A stretch of DNA of 64,000 nt, from positions 620,001-684,000 of the forward strand of contig NZ_JAUZQD010000002.1 in NCBI RefSeq assembly GCF_030709675.1, read 5' to 3'. A program made the position numbers and the translations under genes. The stretch is from Symbioplanes lichenis (lineage in GTDB: Bacteria; Actinomycetota; Actinomycetes; Mycobacteriales; Micromonosporaceae). Of this stretch, positions 28,801-37,112 are shown one piece after another (the stretch's first letter is position 1; each line of letters starts with the position of its first letter). The notes under the pieces were generated by a model, which did no database searches, was not told where the DNA came from, and saw only the letters and a list, made by a program, of their open reading frames with translations.

Positions 28801-30237
28801 GGCACCGCCCGCCGGATCGGCGCCGGGGGCGAAGGCTCCCAGCTCGTGCAGCATGACGTCGGCCAGGCCGGCCTCGAGCCGCACCCCGCCGGCCCGGGCC
28901 GGTTCCTCGATCGCGGCCCGCAGCTGGGCCGGGGCCATGGGCCGCAGCAGGAACGGGTGCTCCTGCAACGACCGGTGCAGCTCGCTGTGCTCCGCGGCGC
29001 GCGGGTAGAAGTCGTCGCGCAGACCGAGCACGACCAGATGCTCCCCGGCCAGGCCGGTCAGCCGGGCCAGGAAGGCGTCCCGTTCGGCGGGCGGGCTCAG
29101 CGTGAAGACCTGCTCCAGCTGGTCGGCCACGATCACGACGGGTCCGGCCGCCGGATCCGTCGCGCCGAGCCGGTCCTCGAGCCGGGCGGCGGGACGGTCG
29201 CCCGGAGTCAGGGTCAGGACCGGCCAGCGGGCGGAACCCTCGAGGCCGGGCACCTCGGTGCCGCGGTGCAGCGCCGCCAGCAGACCGGCGTGCAGCAGCG
29301 ACGTCTTGCCCGCGCCCGAGGGGCCCAGGACGGTCAGCGGGACGCCCGCCCGGCGCGCCCGGGCCGCCGCGGCGAGGAGGTCGCCGACGGCTCGCTCGCG
29401 CCCGAAGAACAAGCCGGCGTCCGCGGTGCCGAAGGAGGCGAGCCCGAGATAGGGACTCGCGCCGGGACTGGGCGGCTCGGTGCTGTCCGGCGCCGGCGGC
29501 CGCGCGGCCGGGTTGGCCGCCAGGACGAGATCACCGGCGTTGTCACCGCTGACGACCCGCGGCTGCGGTGCGCCCCGGGCGAGCAGCCGGCGCGCCAGCC
29601 GGTCGTACACGACGGCGAGCGTGAGCTGCGGCGGGGCGAGCCGGTCACCGTCACGCAGCAGCGCCACCAGCTCCCCGGTGAAGGTCGTCAGCTCGGCGCC
29701 CTCGGGCGCCTCGGCGAGGTTCTCGGCGGAGGCGAGGACGTACGCCCCGTGCACCGGCCTCGGCGTGAACCCCGGCCCCGCCTCCCGGGGAGCCTCCGGG
29801 GCGCGGGCCCGCCCGGAGTAGCAGCAGTCGAGGACCAGGACCACCGTGGCGGCGGCACAGCCGGCCACCGCCTGGCGGATCGCCTCGTACGGCAGGGCCT
29901 GGAACCCGCTCATCCCGGCCTGCAACCGGTCGGTACGGCTGGCGGCCAGGTGCAGCTCGTCGTCGGTGTCGAGCAGCCCGTGCCCGGCGAAGTAGAGGAA
30001 CAGCACCGACTCGGCGGACGCCGCGGCGGTGGCGACGGCCCGGGCCATGTCGACGGCCTCGGGCGGATCGAGGAGCAGGGTCACGTTCTCCGGCGCCATC
30101 CCGCACACACCGACCAGGACGTCACGGACGGCCCGCGCGCTGCGGGCCGCCGACGGCACCGGGGAGAGCAGCGGCCCGGCGTGGGTCGCGGTGCCGATGA
30201 CGAGCGCCCGCGCGCCGGGGCCCGCCAGCCCGGTCAC
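25804..30237 (-). CDS. Caspase-like - nSTAND1 NTPase - WD40 conflict-system protein
   Basis: This 1477-residue protein starts with a caspase/metacaspase-like peptidase domain (about 8-240). It has catalytic His86 in YFAGHG and Cys139 in LDCCYSG. An nSTAND1 P-loop NTPase follows, with Walker A GPSGAGKT (305-312) and Walker B VVIVADQLEQ (367-376), then helical winged domains and one membrane-like segment near 690. The last half holds ten or more WD40-type repeats with recurrent LWDLTDPARP-like ends. By analogy the repeats sense an invader or stress signal, the NTPase switches, and the caspase domain cuts targets. The GTG start overlaps the upstream EACC1 stop (GTGA), so the two are co-translated. 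Confidence 0.9.
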   Translation of the reverse strand: MTGLAGPGARALVIGTATHAGPLLSPVPSAARSARAVRDVLVGVCGMAPENVTLLLDPPEAVDMARAVATAAASAESVLFLYFAGHGLLDTDDELHLAASRTDRLQAGMSGFQALPYEAIRQAVAGCAAATVVLVLDCCYSGRARAPEAPREAGPGFTPRPVHGAYVLASAENLAEAPEGAELTTFTGELVALLRDGDRLAPPQLTLAVVYDRLARRLLARGAPQPRVVSGDNAGDLVLAANPAARPPAPDSTEPPSPGASPYLGLASFGTADAGLFFGRERAVGDLLAAAARARRAGVPLTVLGPSGAGKTSLLHAGLLAALHRGTEVPGLEGSARWPVLTLTPGDRPAARLEDRLGATDPAAGPVVIVADQLEQVFTLSPPAERDAFLARLTGLAGEHLVVLGLRDDFYPRAAEHSELHRSLQEHPFLLRPMAPAQLRAAIEEPARAGGVRLEAGLADVMLHELGAFAPGADPAGGAALPLLSHALWATWDRRRGDLLTVAGYRAAGGVAQAVATTAGETYAGLDPPARVALRRMLPRLVRVGDGDPDTVRPAARAELLQDLPDEAAGVAALESFTAARLITQDRHTVRFAHEALLHGWPLLRTWLDEDRARLRTAQRLGADAVAWQRAGRDPALTYRGSRLAEARAGAREHGGVPPVARDFLAASERLATRATRIRRAVTAALAVLLVLAGGGAAIAFTAQLTAVAERNRALARALSADAESLRDRQPGLARQLALVAYGFAPEEAAEAVLASPGLPAQFDAGEKVFDLARDRAGRVLALAVGQAVVLWDPVAGAELSRLQPLFTGPVALSPDGTLLAAANGPLTGEGPFPASADPVLLEQPRPEIRLWDVRDPRHPVALTTLASGERSITTLAFSADGRLLAGAGTGGRIHVWDTTDPSGVRARPALTGHGGRVDSVVFSPVAPRLASIATDGTTRLWDLTDPARSVALARVVSSTSRPDAAVRVVQHRVAFDSSGRRLATVKASPSATVAGAAPNELPFAYDVTDPRAPRPLYQVDPRDECKHVNAVLAVAEGLFTTCPYTGVTGWTVALGAAGRAPLLRARRAPGPGEADTQLGAILPWPGPGGSARVLVAGTMGVLVSDVTNPVWPGAFVSLTEQPGGFVERVRFSPAGRPLMAVGSGRDGSRIYDIADPRRPALIASVPTVGATDGWIGQEAASGLAFSRDGTLLAAARIEDKKPRLLLLATARPDGPPVATITGLGHGAAEVSFSADGRLLAVADTGYGPGPAERDVKVFDIADPARPRLVSRVAGEASDLSFGPAGRVLTVLTSRTLLVHDLTDPARPRPLRSWTFPAGTSLPAGEFTPDGRHLVVGDDGAVLRVFELDGSGVAGEPVQVLSRAPAGNRRLALSPDGTTLAVAGILDNSQVDLWDIRDPGAPRPRTTIALLDLYGMGALAFSRDGRFLAMKYSDRLDLWPAVPADVVATMCRLGGDPLTRDQWRAYVGDLPYDPPCR

Positions 30238-30620
30238 GGCGTCCGGTCCTCCGCGGCCTCCGCCTCGACCGCCCGGGCGAGGGCGGCGATCTCGGCCCGC
30301 AGCCCGGCGGCGTCGAGGCCCTTGACGCGCTGGGCGGTGAGCTCGAAGGAGCTGCCGTCGGCGCGCTCGACCCGGACGCTCAGGTCGGCGCGCTCGTGGC
30401 GCAACCAGGACACCAGACCGGTGACCAGCGCGGCGGCGACCCCGCCGGGGCCGAGGGCGACGAGCACGGCGTCGAGCACCGGGCCGAGGGTGCCGGGGGC
30501 GGGCGGCAGCTCGCGATCGGTGACGCGGCCCCGCAGCGCCGGCTCGGCCCGCAGCCGGCTCCGCAGGTGCCGCAGCGCTTCCGGGCCGCCTTGGCCAACG
30601 ACTGTGATCGATACGCGCAC
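30234..30620 (-). CDS. Effector-associated constant component EACC1-like adaptor
   Basis: This 128-residue protein shows a ferredoxin-like strand VRVSITVVGQG and a helix with ALRHLRSRLRAEPALRGRV. GTLGPVLDAVLVALGPGGVAAAL follows as a hydrophobic hairpin, then WLRHERADLSVRVERADG. This is the layout of EACC1, a small partner repeatedly found beside trypsin- or caspase-linked nSTAND proteins. Its stop overlaps the caspase-nSTAND start by four bases. TACGGT (30627-30632, minus strand) lies six bases before the GTG start, so the operon is probably leaderless. EACC1 assignment is by recalled pattern, not a search. Confidence 0.72.
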   Translation of the reverse strand: MRVSITVVGQGGPEALRHLRSRLRAEPALRGRVTDRELPPAPGTLGPVLDAVLVALGPGGVAAALVTGLVSWLRHERADLSVRVERADGSSFELTAQRVKGLDAAGLRAEIAALARAVEAEAAEDRTP

Positions 30621-30626
30621 AGCCGA

Positions 30627-30632
30627 ACCGTA
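30627..30632 (-). promoter_or_regulatory. Probable -10 element of the EACC1-caspase operon
   Basis: TACGGT on the minus strand lies six bases before the GTG of the EACC1 gene. This places transcription start at or next to the start codon. No convincing -35 hexamer is seen. Confidence 0.4.
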
Positions 30633-30718
30633 ACCGATGCGGGCCCCCGGCGCCGACCGGCCGGCAAGATCACCCGGGCCCGGGCCGCCGGCGCCCGGGG
30701 ATGAGGTAGAACATTCCC

Positions 30719-32320
30719 ATGACTGACACGGATGCGCTGCGTACGGCGATCGAGCAGGGGCGGACCGCGCTCGGGATCGAGCTGGGGTCGACCCGGATCA
30801 AGGCCGTGCTGACCGGGCCGGATCACGCGGCGATCGCGACCGGCAGCCACGACTGGGAGAACCAGTTCGTGGACCGGACGTGGACGTATTCGCTGGAGGC
30901 GGTCTGGTCGGGGCTGCAGGCCTGCTTCGCGGCGCTGGCCGAGGACGTGCGCCGGCAGTACGGCGCGGAGCTGCGTACCGTCGGCGCCCTGGGGGTGTCG
31001 GCCATGATGCACGGCTACCTGGCCTTCGACGCGGACGGTGAGCTGCTGACGCCCTTCCGCACGTGGCGCAACACGAACACCGGCGCGGCGACCGAGGAGC
31101 TCAGTGCGGCGTTCGGGTTCAACATTCCGCACCGGTGGAGCATCGCGCACCTCTACCAGGCCGTGCTGGACGGCGAGGAGCACCTGGGGCGGCTGGCGCA
31201 TTTCACGACCCTGGCCGGGTACGTGCACTGGCAGCTGACCGGCCGGCAGGTGCTCGGGGTCGGTGACGCCAGCGGCATGTTCCCGATCGACGTCAGCACC
31301 GGCGGCTACGACCAGCGGATGCTGAGCCGGGCGGACGAGCTGATCGCGGCCAAGGGGCGGAAGCTTTCCGTGGCGGCGCTGCTTCCGGACGTACTCAAGG
31401 CCGGCGAGCCCGCGGGCACGCTGAGCGCGAGTGGCGCGAAGCTGCTCGACCCCAGCGGTGGCCTGCAGCCGGGCGCGGTGCTCTGCCCGCCCGAGGGTGA
31501 CGCGGGTACGGGCATGGTGGCGACCAACTCCGTCGCGCGGCGCACGGGCAACGTGAGCGCCGGCACGTCGATCTTCGCGATGGTGGTGCTGGACGGCGGG
31601 CTGAGCCGGGTGCACCCGGAGATCGACCTGGTCACCACGCCCGCGGGCGACCTCGTGGCGATGGTGCACTGCAACAACGGCGCGAGCGAGCTGAACTCGT
31701 GGGCCGGGCTGTTCGGCGAGTTCGTCCGGGCGCTCGGCGTCGAGGCGGACAGCAACCGCGTCTTCGAGACGCTCTTCCGCTCGGCGCTGAGCGGGGCCCC
31801 CGACGGTGGCGGCCTGATGGCGTTCAACTATCTGTCCGGCGAGCCGATCACCGGGCTGCACGAGGGCCGGCCGCTGTTCCTGCGCGAGCCGGGCAGCTCG
31901 CTGACGCTGGCGAGCTTCATGCGCACCCAGCTGTACGCGGCCCTGGCCACCCTGCGCATCGGCATGGACATTTTGCTGAAGCAGGAGTCGGTGCAGTTGG
32001 ACCGGATGTTCGCGCACGGCGGGCTGTTCAAGACCGAGGGCGTCGCCCAGAACCTGCTCGCCGCGGCCATCGACACGCCCGTGTCGGTCGGCGACCTGGC
32101 CGCGGAGGGCGGCGCGTGGGGCATCGCCGTGCTGGCGGGCTTCGTGACCGGGCGCACCGAGGGGCAGAGCCTCGACGACTTCCTGGACACCGTGGTCTTC
32201 GCGGACGCGCGGCTGGACACGGCGGAGCCGGACCCGGCCGACGTGGCCGGCTTCGAGGCGTTCATGCAGCGCTACGTGGCCGCCCTGCCGGTCGAGCGGG
32301 CGGCGGTCGAGCACAGCTGA
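30719..32320 (+). CDS. FGGY-family carbohydrate kinase (L-ribulokinase/xylulokinase-like)
   Basis: This 533-residue sugar kinase has N-terminal ALGIELGSTRIKAV (phosphate-1 region) and the long conserved blocks VSAMMHGYLAF and PFRTWRNTNTGAA. LGVGDASGMFPID, CPPEGDAGTGMVATNS, RTGNVSAGTSIFAMVV and AEGGAWGIAVLAG follow. The overall pattern resembles the clostridial group of AraB-unlike ribulokinases more than classical XylB. Phosphorylation of a pentulose is therefore the best guess. No isomerase or epimerase gene is next to it, so the pathway assignment is weak. TAGAAC lies six bases before the ATG. Confidence 0.85.
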   Translation: MTDTDALRTAIEQGRTALGIELGSTRIKAVLTGPDHAAIATGSHDWENQFVDRTWTYSLEAVWSGLQACFAALAEDVRRQYGAELRTVGALGVSAMMHGYLAFDADGELLTPFRTWRNTNTGAATEELSAAFGFNIPHRWSIAHLYQAVLDGEEHLGRLAHFTTLAGYVHWQLTGRQVLGVGDASGMFPIDVSTGGYDQRMLSRADELIAAKGRKLSVAALLPDVLKAGEPAGTLSASGAKLLDPSGGLQPGAVLCPPEGDAGTGMVATNSVARRTGNVSAGTSIFAMVVLDGGLSRVHPEIDLVTTPAGDLVAMVHCNNGASELNSWAGLFGEFVRALGVEADSNRVFETLFRSALSGAPDGGGLMAFNYLSGEPITGLHEGRPLFLREPGSSLTLASFMRTQLYAALATLRIGMDILLKQESVQLDRMFAHGGLFKTEGVAQNLLAAAIDTPVSVGDLAAEGGAWGIAVLAGFVTGRTEGQSLDDFLDTVVFADARLDTAEPDPADVAGFEAFMQRYVAALPVERAAVEHS

Positions 32321-32329
32321 CCCGGGCGT

Positions 32330-32359
32330 TTGACCCCATAGTCAGATCATCTCTATATT
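32330..32359 (+). promoter_or_regulatory. Strong sigma-70-type promoter, leaderless
   Basis: TTGACC (32330-32335) and TATATT (32354-32359) are separated by 18 bases. The expected start of transcription falls on the ATG at 32367. It is one of the few near-consensus promoters in the window and drives the membrane protein-PadR-membrane protein unit. Confidence 0.75.
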
Positions 32360-32366
32360 GGCTCGC

Positions 32367-33818
32367 ATGACGAGCGATCCCGGCCGGGCGTACCGGCGTG
32401 TCCTGCGGGCCTATCCGCCGGGCCCGCGCCGGGAGGAGCTGCTGGTCACCCTCCTGGACGCGGGCCGGCGCCGGCCGAGCGCGCGCGAGATCGTCAACCT
32501 GTCGCGGCACGGCCTGCGGGCCCGGCTGGGCTATCCGCGCAGCCGCGTCATCGTGCTGCTGTCGCTGCTCGTCGCGCTGTTCGGGGCGATTCCGGGCGCG
32601 GCGGCGGGGCACCGGCTGGGCTGGGAGTTCGCGCCGGAGCTGCCCACGGGCGCGGCCGCCGACGCGATCAAGGCGACCGTGTTCCCGGGGCTGCCGGTCT
32701 GGGGCGGCGGCGACACCGACGTGATCGTGACCCAGAGCGACGGCGAGGGCATCGAGTACGGCTTCGCGACGTACTGGATCAACCACACCGGCGCGGCCAC
32801 CCGCGACGTCACCGGCTACACGGCCGGGGTCCGTGACCGCCTCGCGGCCGCCGGCTGGCAGGTGCGGCAGGACGACGAGCTGCTGACCGCGCGCCGGGGC
32901 GAGCTGATCCTCGGCTTCCAGGACCGGGTCTTCCCCGGCGCCCCGGAGTACGACTCGGACGGCGGCGCCTCGTTCACGCTGCGCCGCGCCGAGCCGCCGG
33001 GGCTGACGAGATTCGCGTGGGCCGGCGCCGGGCTCGGGGCCGTGCTCACCTGGCTGCTGGTCGCGTTCGTGTGCCGCCGCCTCGACGCCGTCCACCTGCA
33101 CGGCGGGTTCCTGACCGCCGTCACCGGGCTGGCGATCCTGTGCTTCCTGCCGTCGGTGGACGTGACGCCGGTGCCGGACCCGCCGGGGCTGACGCCGTGG
33201 TGGGCGGGCATGACCGGGCCCGGGATCACCGAGGCGCCCCGGGTGTTCGCCGAGTTCCTGGCCGGCTCGCTGATCCTGGCCGCCCTCGTGGCCGGGCCGG
33301 GGCGCGACCTGGGACGCCGGCTGGTGCCCCTGATCGACCGGATCACGCTCGACCGGATCCTGCGGCGCCCCCGCGTCGTCTATTCCGCCCTGGTCGCCGT
33401 GCCCGTGCTGCTGGTGGTGGCCCTGACCGTGCCCATGCCGTGGTCCGGGGCGCCGCTGGCCTTCCCCGCGTGCCGCCCGCCGGCCGGTCCCCCGCCCGCC
33501 GCGCCGGAGAGCGAGGTGCGCGACAGCCGGCAGGTCCGGGTGTACGTGTCGCCGGGCTCGACGGCCGACGAACGCAACCTGATCACCGCCGCGATGCGCC
33601 GCAGCAACGCCGGGCTGCCCGGCGACCTGGTCTGGGATCCCGGCGACGGCCGGTTCGTGTCCGCCTACTGCGGCAACGGGACCCTGATGCCCGACGCGGT
33701 CGCCGGGCTGCCCTATTTCTTCGGCTTCGAGCTGGGCGTGGCCACCGACTATCCCGCCCTGTTCGACGAAGTCCACGGCTTGGCGGGCGTCGTCGCCGTC
33801 CAGCGCATCCCCGAGTAA
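32367..33818 (+). CDS. Paralogous membrane protein with FtsX-extracellular-domain-like C-terminus
   Basis: This 483-residue protein starts with a basic cytosolic segment containing YRRVLRAYPPGPRREELL and NLSRHGLRARLGYPRSR, common in actinomycete anti-sigma-like or PadR-linked membrane proteins. A first membrane segment, an extracellular region (about 80-215), several further membrane segments and a C-terminal exported domain follow. The last domain (VRVYVSPGSTADERNLITAA ... LPYFFGFEL) resembles FtsX extracellular domains. Function is unknown. It is paralogous throughout to the protein at 34160-35566, with a PadR gene between them. The near-consensus promoter implies a leaderless mRNA from ATG 32367. 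Confidence 0.75.
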   Translation: MTSDPGRAYRRVLRAYPPGPRREELLVTLLDAGRRRPSAREIVNLSRHGLRARLGYPRSRVIVLLSLLVALFGAIPGAAAGHRLGWEFAPELPTGAAADAIKATVFPGLPVWGGGDTDVIVTQSDGEGIEYGFATYWINHTGAATRDVTGYTAGVRDRLAAAGWQVRQDDELLTARRGELILGFQDRVFPGAPEYDSDGGASFTLRRAEPPGLTRFAWAGAGLGAVLTWLLVAFVCRRLDAVHLHGGFLTAVTGLAILCFLPSVDVTPVPDPPGLTPWWAGMTGPGITEAPRVFAEFLAGSLILAALVAGPGRDLGRRLVPLIDRITLDRILRRPRVVYSALVAVPVLLVVALTVPMPWSGAPLAFPACRPPAGPPPAAPESEVRDSRQVRVYVSPGSTADERNLITAAMRRSNAGLPGDLVWDPGDGRFVSAYCGNGTLMPDAVAGLPYFFGFELGVATDYPALFDEVHGLAGVVAVQRIPE

Positions 33819-33827
33819 AGGACGCCC

Positions 33828-34163
33828 ATGCGAGAGCCCACCTTCTGGATCCTGACATCGCTCGCGACCGAGGCCCGCCACGGCTACGGCGTGATTCAGG
33901 AAGCCGCGCGCCTGTCGGACGGCAAGGTCACACTCCAGGCCGGCACGCTGTACGCGGCCCTGGACCGGCTGGTCGCCGAGGGGCTGGTCGAGCCGGACCG
34001 CGAGGAGACCGTCGACGGGCGGACCCGGCGCTACTACCGGCTGACCGACTTCGGGGCGCGCGCGCTCGACGCCGAGGCCGAGCGGCTGCGGGCCAGTGCC
34101 GAGGCGGCCGCGGCGCAGTTGCGTACCCGCAAGCGGTTCGCCCTCGGGGAAGCCTTCTCGTGA
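33828..34163 (+). CDS. PadR family transcriptional regulator
   Basis: This 111-residue winged-HTH protein has the PadR pattern FWILTSLATEARHGYGVIQE, LQAGTLYAALDRLVAEGLVE, and RRYYRLTDFGARAL. It begins nine bases after the first membrane protein and its TGA overlaps the GTG of the second (GTGA). All three genes are thus one transcription and translation unit. It probably controls the promoter at 32330-32359. It belongs to the short PadR-s2 type, without a long C-terminal domain. Confidence 0.9.
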   Translation: MREPTFWILTSLATEARHGYGVIQEAARLSDGKVTLQAGTLYAALDRLVAEGLVEPDREETVDGRTRRYYRLTDFGARALDAEAERLRASAEAAAAQLRTRKRFALGEAFS

Positions 34164-35566
34164 GTCGCCTCGCCGCCCGCTACCGGCTGCTGGTCCGCGT
34201 GTACCCGCCCGGGCCGCGCCGCGACGAGCTGCTCGGCACGTTGCTCGACTGCGCGCCGCCGGAGCGCCGGTGGCCCCGGCCCGGCGAGGCCCTCGGGCTG
34301 GTGGTGCGCGGGCTGCGGGCCCGGCTCGGGCGGCCGGTGTCCTCGTTCATCGTCCTGCTGGCCGTGCTCGCCACGCTGACCGGGGCCGTGGCCGGGGCGA
34401 GCGCCGGCTCGTGGCTCGGCTGGCAGGCGCCGCCCCCGCTGCCGTCCGGCGACCGCGCCGACGAGCTCGGGCAGACCGTCTTCCCGGGCCTGACCGTCTG
34501 GGGCGGCGGTGACGCGAAGGCGTTCGTCCGCACCGGCGACGGCGAGGGCCTGCAGTACGGCTTCGCCGACTACTGGGTGGAGCACACCGACGCGACGCGG
34601 GCGGTCGAGGCGTACACGGTGGCCGCCCGCGACCGCCTGACCGCCGCCGGCTGGGACGTCGACGCCCGGAGCGGCGGCGCGTTCGTGGCGACCAGGGACG
34701 GCCTCGTCCTGTCCTACTGGAACGACGTGTGGACGGGCCGGCCCTGGTACGACTCCGACGGCTCGGCCGGCTTCGAGCTCTCCCGCGCGGCGCCGTGGTG
34801 GATCAACGCGCTCACCCTGACCGGCGCCCTGCTCGGCGCGCTGGCCGGCTGGCTGCTCACCGGCTGGGCGAGCCGCCGCACCGAGGACCGCCCGGTCGTC
34901 GCCCGCACGGCCGGGGTCTTCGCCCTCTTCGGCCTGAGCCTGACGGCGCCGCTGCTGCTGTTCAGCTTCGGCTGGTCGCCGGCGGCGCCCGGGCGCCCCT
35001 GGACCGAGACGCTGCACCTCGGCCTGCAGTGGGTGCCCCGGTGGGCCCCGATCCCGGTGACCTGGCTCGCGCCGCTCGCGCTGGTCGTCGCCGGTTTCGC
35101 CCGCCCGCGTCGCCGCACCTGGGTCGCCGCGGGCGCCGTGCTCGTGGCGCTCACCTCGGCGGTCGCCGTGCTCGGGACCCGGCAGGACCCGGTGGCCGCG
35201 GCGGCCCCGTGCACGCTGCGCCCCGCCGAGCCGCCGGCCGAGCAGCCCGCCGCCGCCACCCGCCTGAGCACCGTGGCCCGCGTCTTCGTCCGTCAGGACA
35301 CCCCCGCCGAGCAACGCAACCTCATCACCGCGGCGATCGGCCGGGTCCCCGCCACCCGCGCCTACAACTTCGAGTACGACCCGACGTCGGCCGCCTACCG
35401 CGACGCCTACTGCGCCGGGGCGCCCCTGCCCGCCGGCGTGGGCCCGACCCTGCCCTACTTCTTCGACATCGACCTCTCGAGCCCCGGCGCCGTGCCCGGC
35501 CTCACCGCCGAAGTCGCCCCCATGACCGGCGTCGTCGCCGTCCGCCACGGCCTCCCCCGCGAGTAG
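34160..35566 (+). CDS. Second paralogous membrane protein of the PadR unit
   Basis: This 468-residue protein has the same architecture as the 32367-33818 product. It has a basic N-terminal YRLLVRVYPPGPRRDELL, a first membrane segment near 70, an extracellular part with FPGLTVWGGGDAKAFV, four more membrane segments and a C-terminal exported domain (ARVFVRQDTPAEQRNLITAA, then TLPYFFDIDL). The two probably form a pair or heteromer. Function is unknown. The GTG start overlaps the PadR stop by four bases, indicating coupling. The FtsX-like fold of the last domain is inferred from pattern only. Confidence 0.75.
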   Translation: MSRLAARYRLLVRVYPPGPRRDELLGTLLDCAPPERRWPRPGEALGLVVRGLRARLGRPVSSFIVLLAVLATLTGAVAGASAGSWLGWQAPPPLPSGDRADELGQTVFPGLTVWGGGDAKAFVRTGDGEGLQYGFADYWVEHTDATRAVEAYTVAARDRLTAAGWDVDARSGGAFVATRDGLVLSYWNDVWTGRPWYDSDGSAGFELSRAAPWWINALTLTGALLGALAGWLLTGWASRRTEDRPVVARTAGVFALFGLSLTAPLLLFSFGWSPAAPGRPWTETLHLGLQWVPRWAPIPVTWLAPLALVVAGFARPRRRTWVAAGAVLVALTSAVAVLGTRQDPVAAAAPCTLRPAEPPAEQPAAATRLSTVARVFVRQDTPAEQRNLITAAIGRVPATRAYNFEYDPTSAAYRDAYCAGAPLPAGVGPTLPYFFDIDLSSPGAVPGLTAEVAPMTGVVAVRHGLPRE

Positions 35567-35621
35567 GGACCGGCAGCACTCGCGCGCCCTCACCATCCCC
35601 AGGGGCATTCCCGGCGGGCGG

Positions 35622-36880
35622 TCAGACCTCCGGGACGAGGACGTGGCGGAAGCTCGGGGGCTCGCCGGTGCGGGCGGGGTTGAGCTTCTTCACCACATCC
35701 GGGGTGGTGCCGTTCTGGTGGGCGATCTGCTCCCAGGTCTCGGCGGCGTCCGGGTGGTCGTCGTGCCAGGCCCCCGCCACCAGGTGGGTGCGGTAGCCCT
35801 GGATGGACAACGGCTCGATCGGCAGGAAGTCAGCCGGCGGCAGCTTCTCCAGCTGCGGATTCTCCACCGCGAGCTCCGCCTGGGAGCAGCCGGTGACCCT
35901 GAGCAGGTCCTCCAGCGGATATTCCTCCGGCGCCCGCATCCAGGTGCCGCCCGCCGGCAGGGGCTTCATCGGCGTGCCGCTCTGATAGAGGTTCAGGAAC
36001 TCGAGGTGACCTTGGAAGAAGGCGGCCTTGACGCCGTTGTCGCCGATCAGCGCAACCACCTGCCGCACCCGCTCGACATGGCCGGCGTAGTCCCCCGGCG
36101 CCTGGTAGTCCTTGATGGTCCCGTTGTGCTTCCACGAGGGCAGGTCGGCGCCCTCGATCTGATGCTGCAGCGCCAGCATGTCCTGCCCGTCGGCGTCCAT
36201 CGCGGCCAGCTTCGTGATGACCTGCAGAGTCAGGTACTCGCAGAAACCCTCGCGGACGACTGTGCTCTTGCCGGTCGCCAGGGAGAGGCACGGATGCTCG
36301 AGCGTGTGCAGGTACTCGTGCACCAGCTTGGTGAAGACTTCCCACTTGCGGACGCGGACGGCACGTCCGTCCTCGGGGTCGCCGTTCTTCCAGCCGTCGA
36401 TCCAGGTGGGCAGGAAGATGCGGCCTATTTCGCGGCTTCGTTCGCGGAGATCGGGACTTCGGCCAGTATGCGCGCGTTCCCGTCGGTGAGGTCGAACAGA
36501 TTGACACCGGGGGTGAACGGAGTGAGCGCTCGCACGGCCTTGTGCCCGTCGGTCAGGGCCGCCCCGGCCGTCCACTCCCCGAACTGGTCGTCGACGGCCT
36601 TCTTCGCGGCCAGCCCGGCCCCGGCCAGGCGGTCCAGGCCGATGGTGCCGGCGCGCTCCTTCCAGGCATGGGTCGCCAGATCTCTGGTCAGCCGGTCGCC
36701 GAGCGCGGACAGCAGACCGCCGGCCAGCGTCTTGCGCTCGACGGGATTGTTGATGTCCTTCCACGGGTTCTGCGGCGCGGTCGCGGGTGGGGCGCCTGGC
36801 CGGGAAAGTTCGAGCTTCTCGCTGATCGTCGTCGCTTCGGTGGCGTCGGGCAGATGGGTGTCGGATCGCTGATGGGGCAT
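35622..36880 (-). pseudogene. Frameshifted HExxH metallopeptidase-like protein with LysM-like end
   Basis: A well-formed start (ATG 36880 with GGAGG) opens a frame of 151 residues that ends at TAG 36425-36427 after ISANEAAK. The -1-shifted frame continues at once with GRIFLPTWIDGWKNGDPEDG and has no start codon of its own. One missing base in the TAG codon would give an uninterrupted product of about 419 residues. The second part carries LVHEYLHTLEH (HExxHxxxH zinc signature) and VVREGFCEYLT, then a C-terminal LysM-like module (TWEQIAHQNGTTPDVVKKLN). No signal peptide is present. It may be a true pseudogene, a programmed frameshift or a sequencing error. Confidence 0.65.
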
Positions 36881-37112
36881 GCGCTGCACCTCCGTGCTGG
36901 TTTGTTACCCGTTGCTGAATCAGCTCCGGAGGCGGTGATGCGGCGCGACGGCTACCCGACAGGCGTGACCCGGCGTCGTCGTCGCGGTCGCACCGCCGCC
37001 GGCGTCCGGCCATGCGCAGGAAGTCCGAATTGGCAGCGGGGTCCGGCGGGCGCCTGTCCATGACTCCACTCCGTGGGGTCGCGACGATCGGCGGCCGGTC
37101 CATGGGGGTTCG

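Noticed and set aside
30719..32320. FGGY kinase as a cargo of the encapsulin at the right edge
   Set aside because: Sugar kinases have been reported as family 2 encapsulin cargo, but this gene is 30 kb away and has no long disordered terminal extension.
36881..37112. Possible extra gene between the HExxH pseudogene and the HTH-TPR gene
   Set aside because: All frames give Arg-rich sequence without ribosome-binding site or motif; I see only promoter space.
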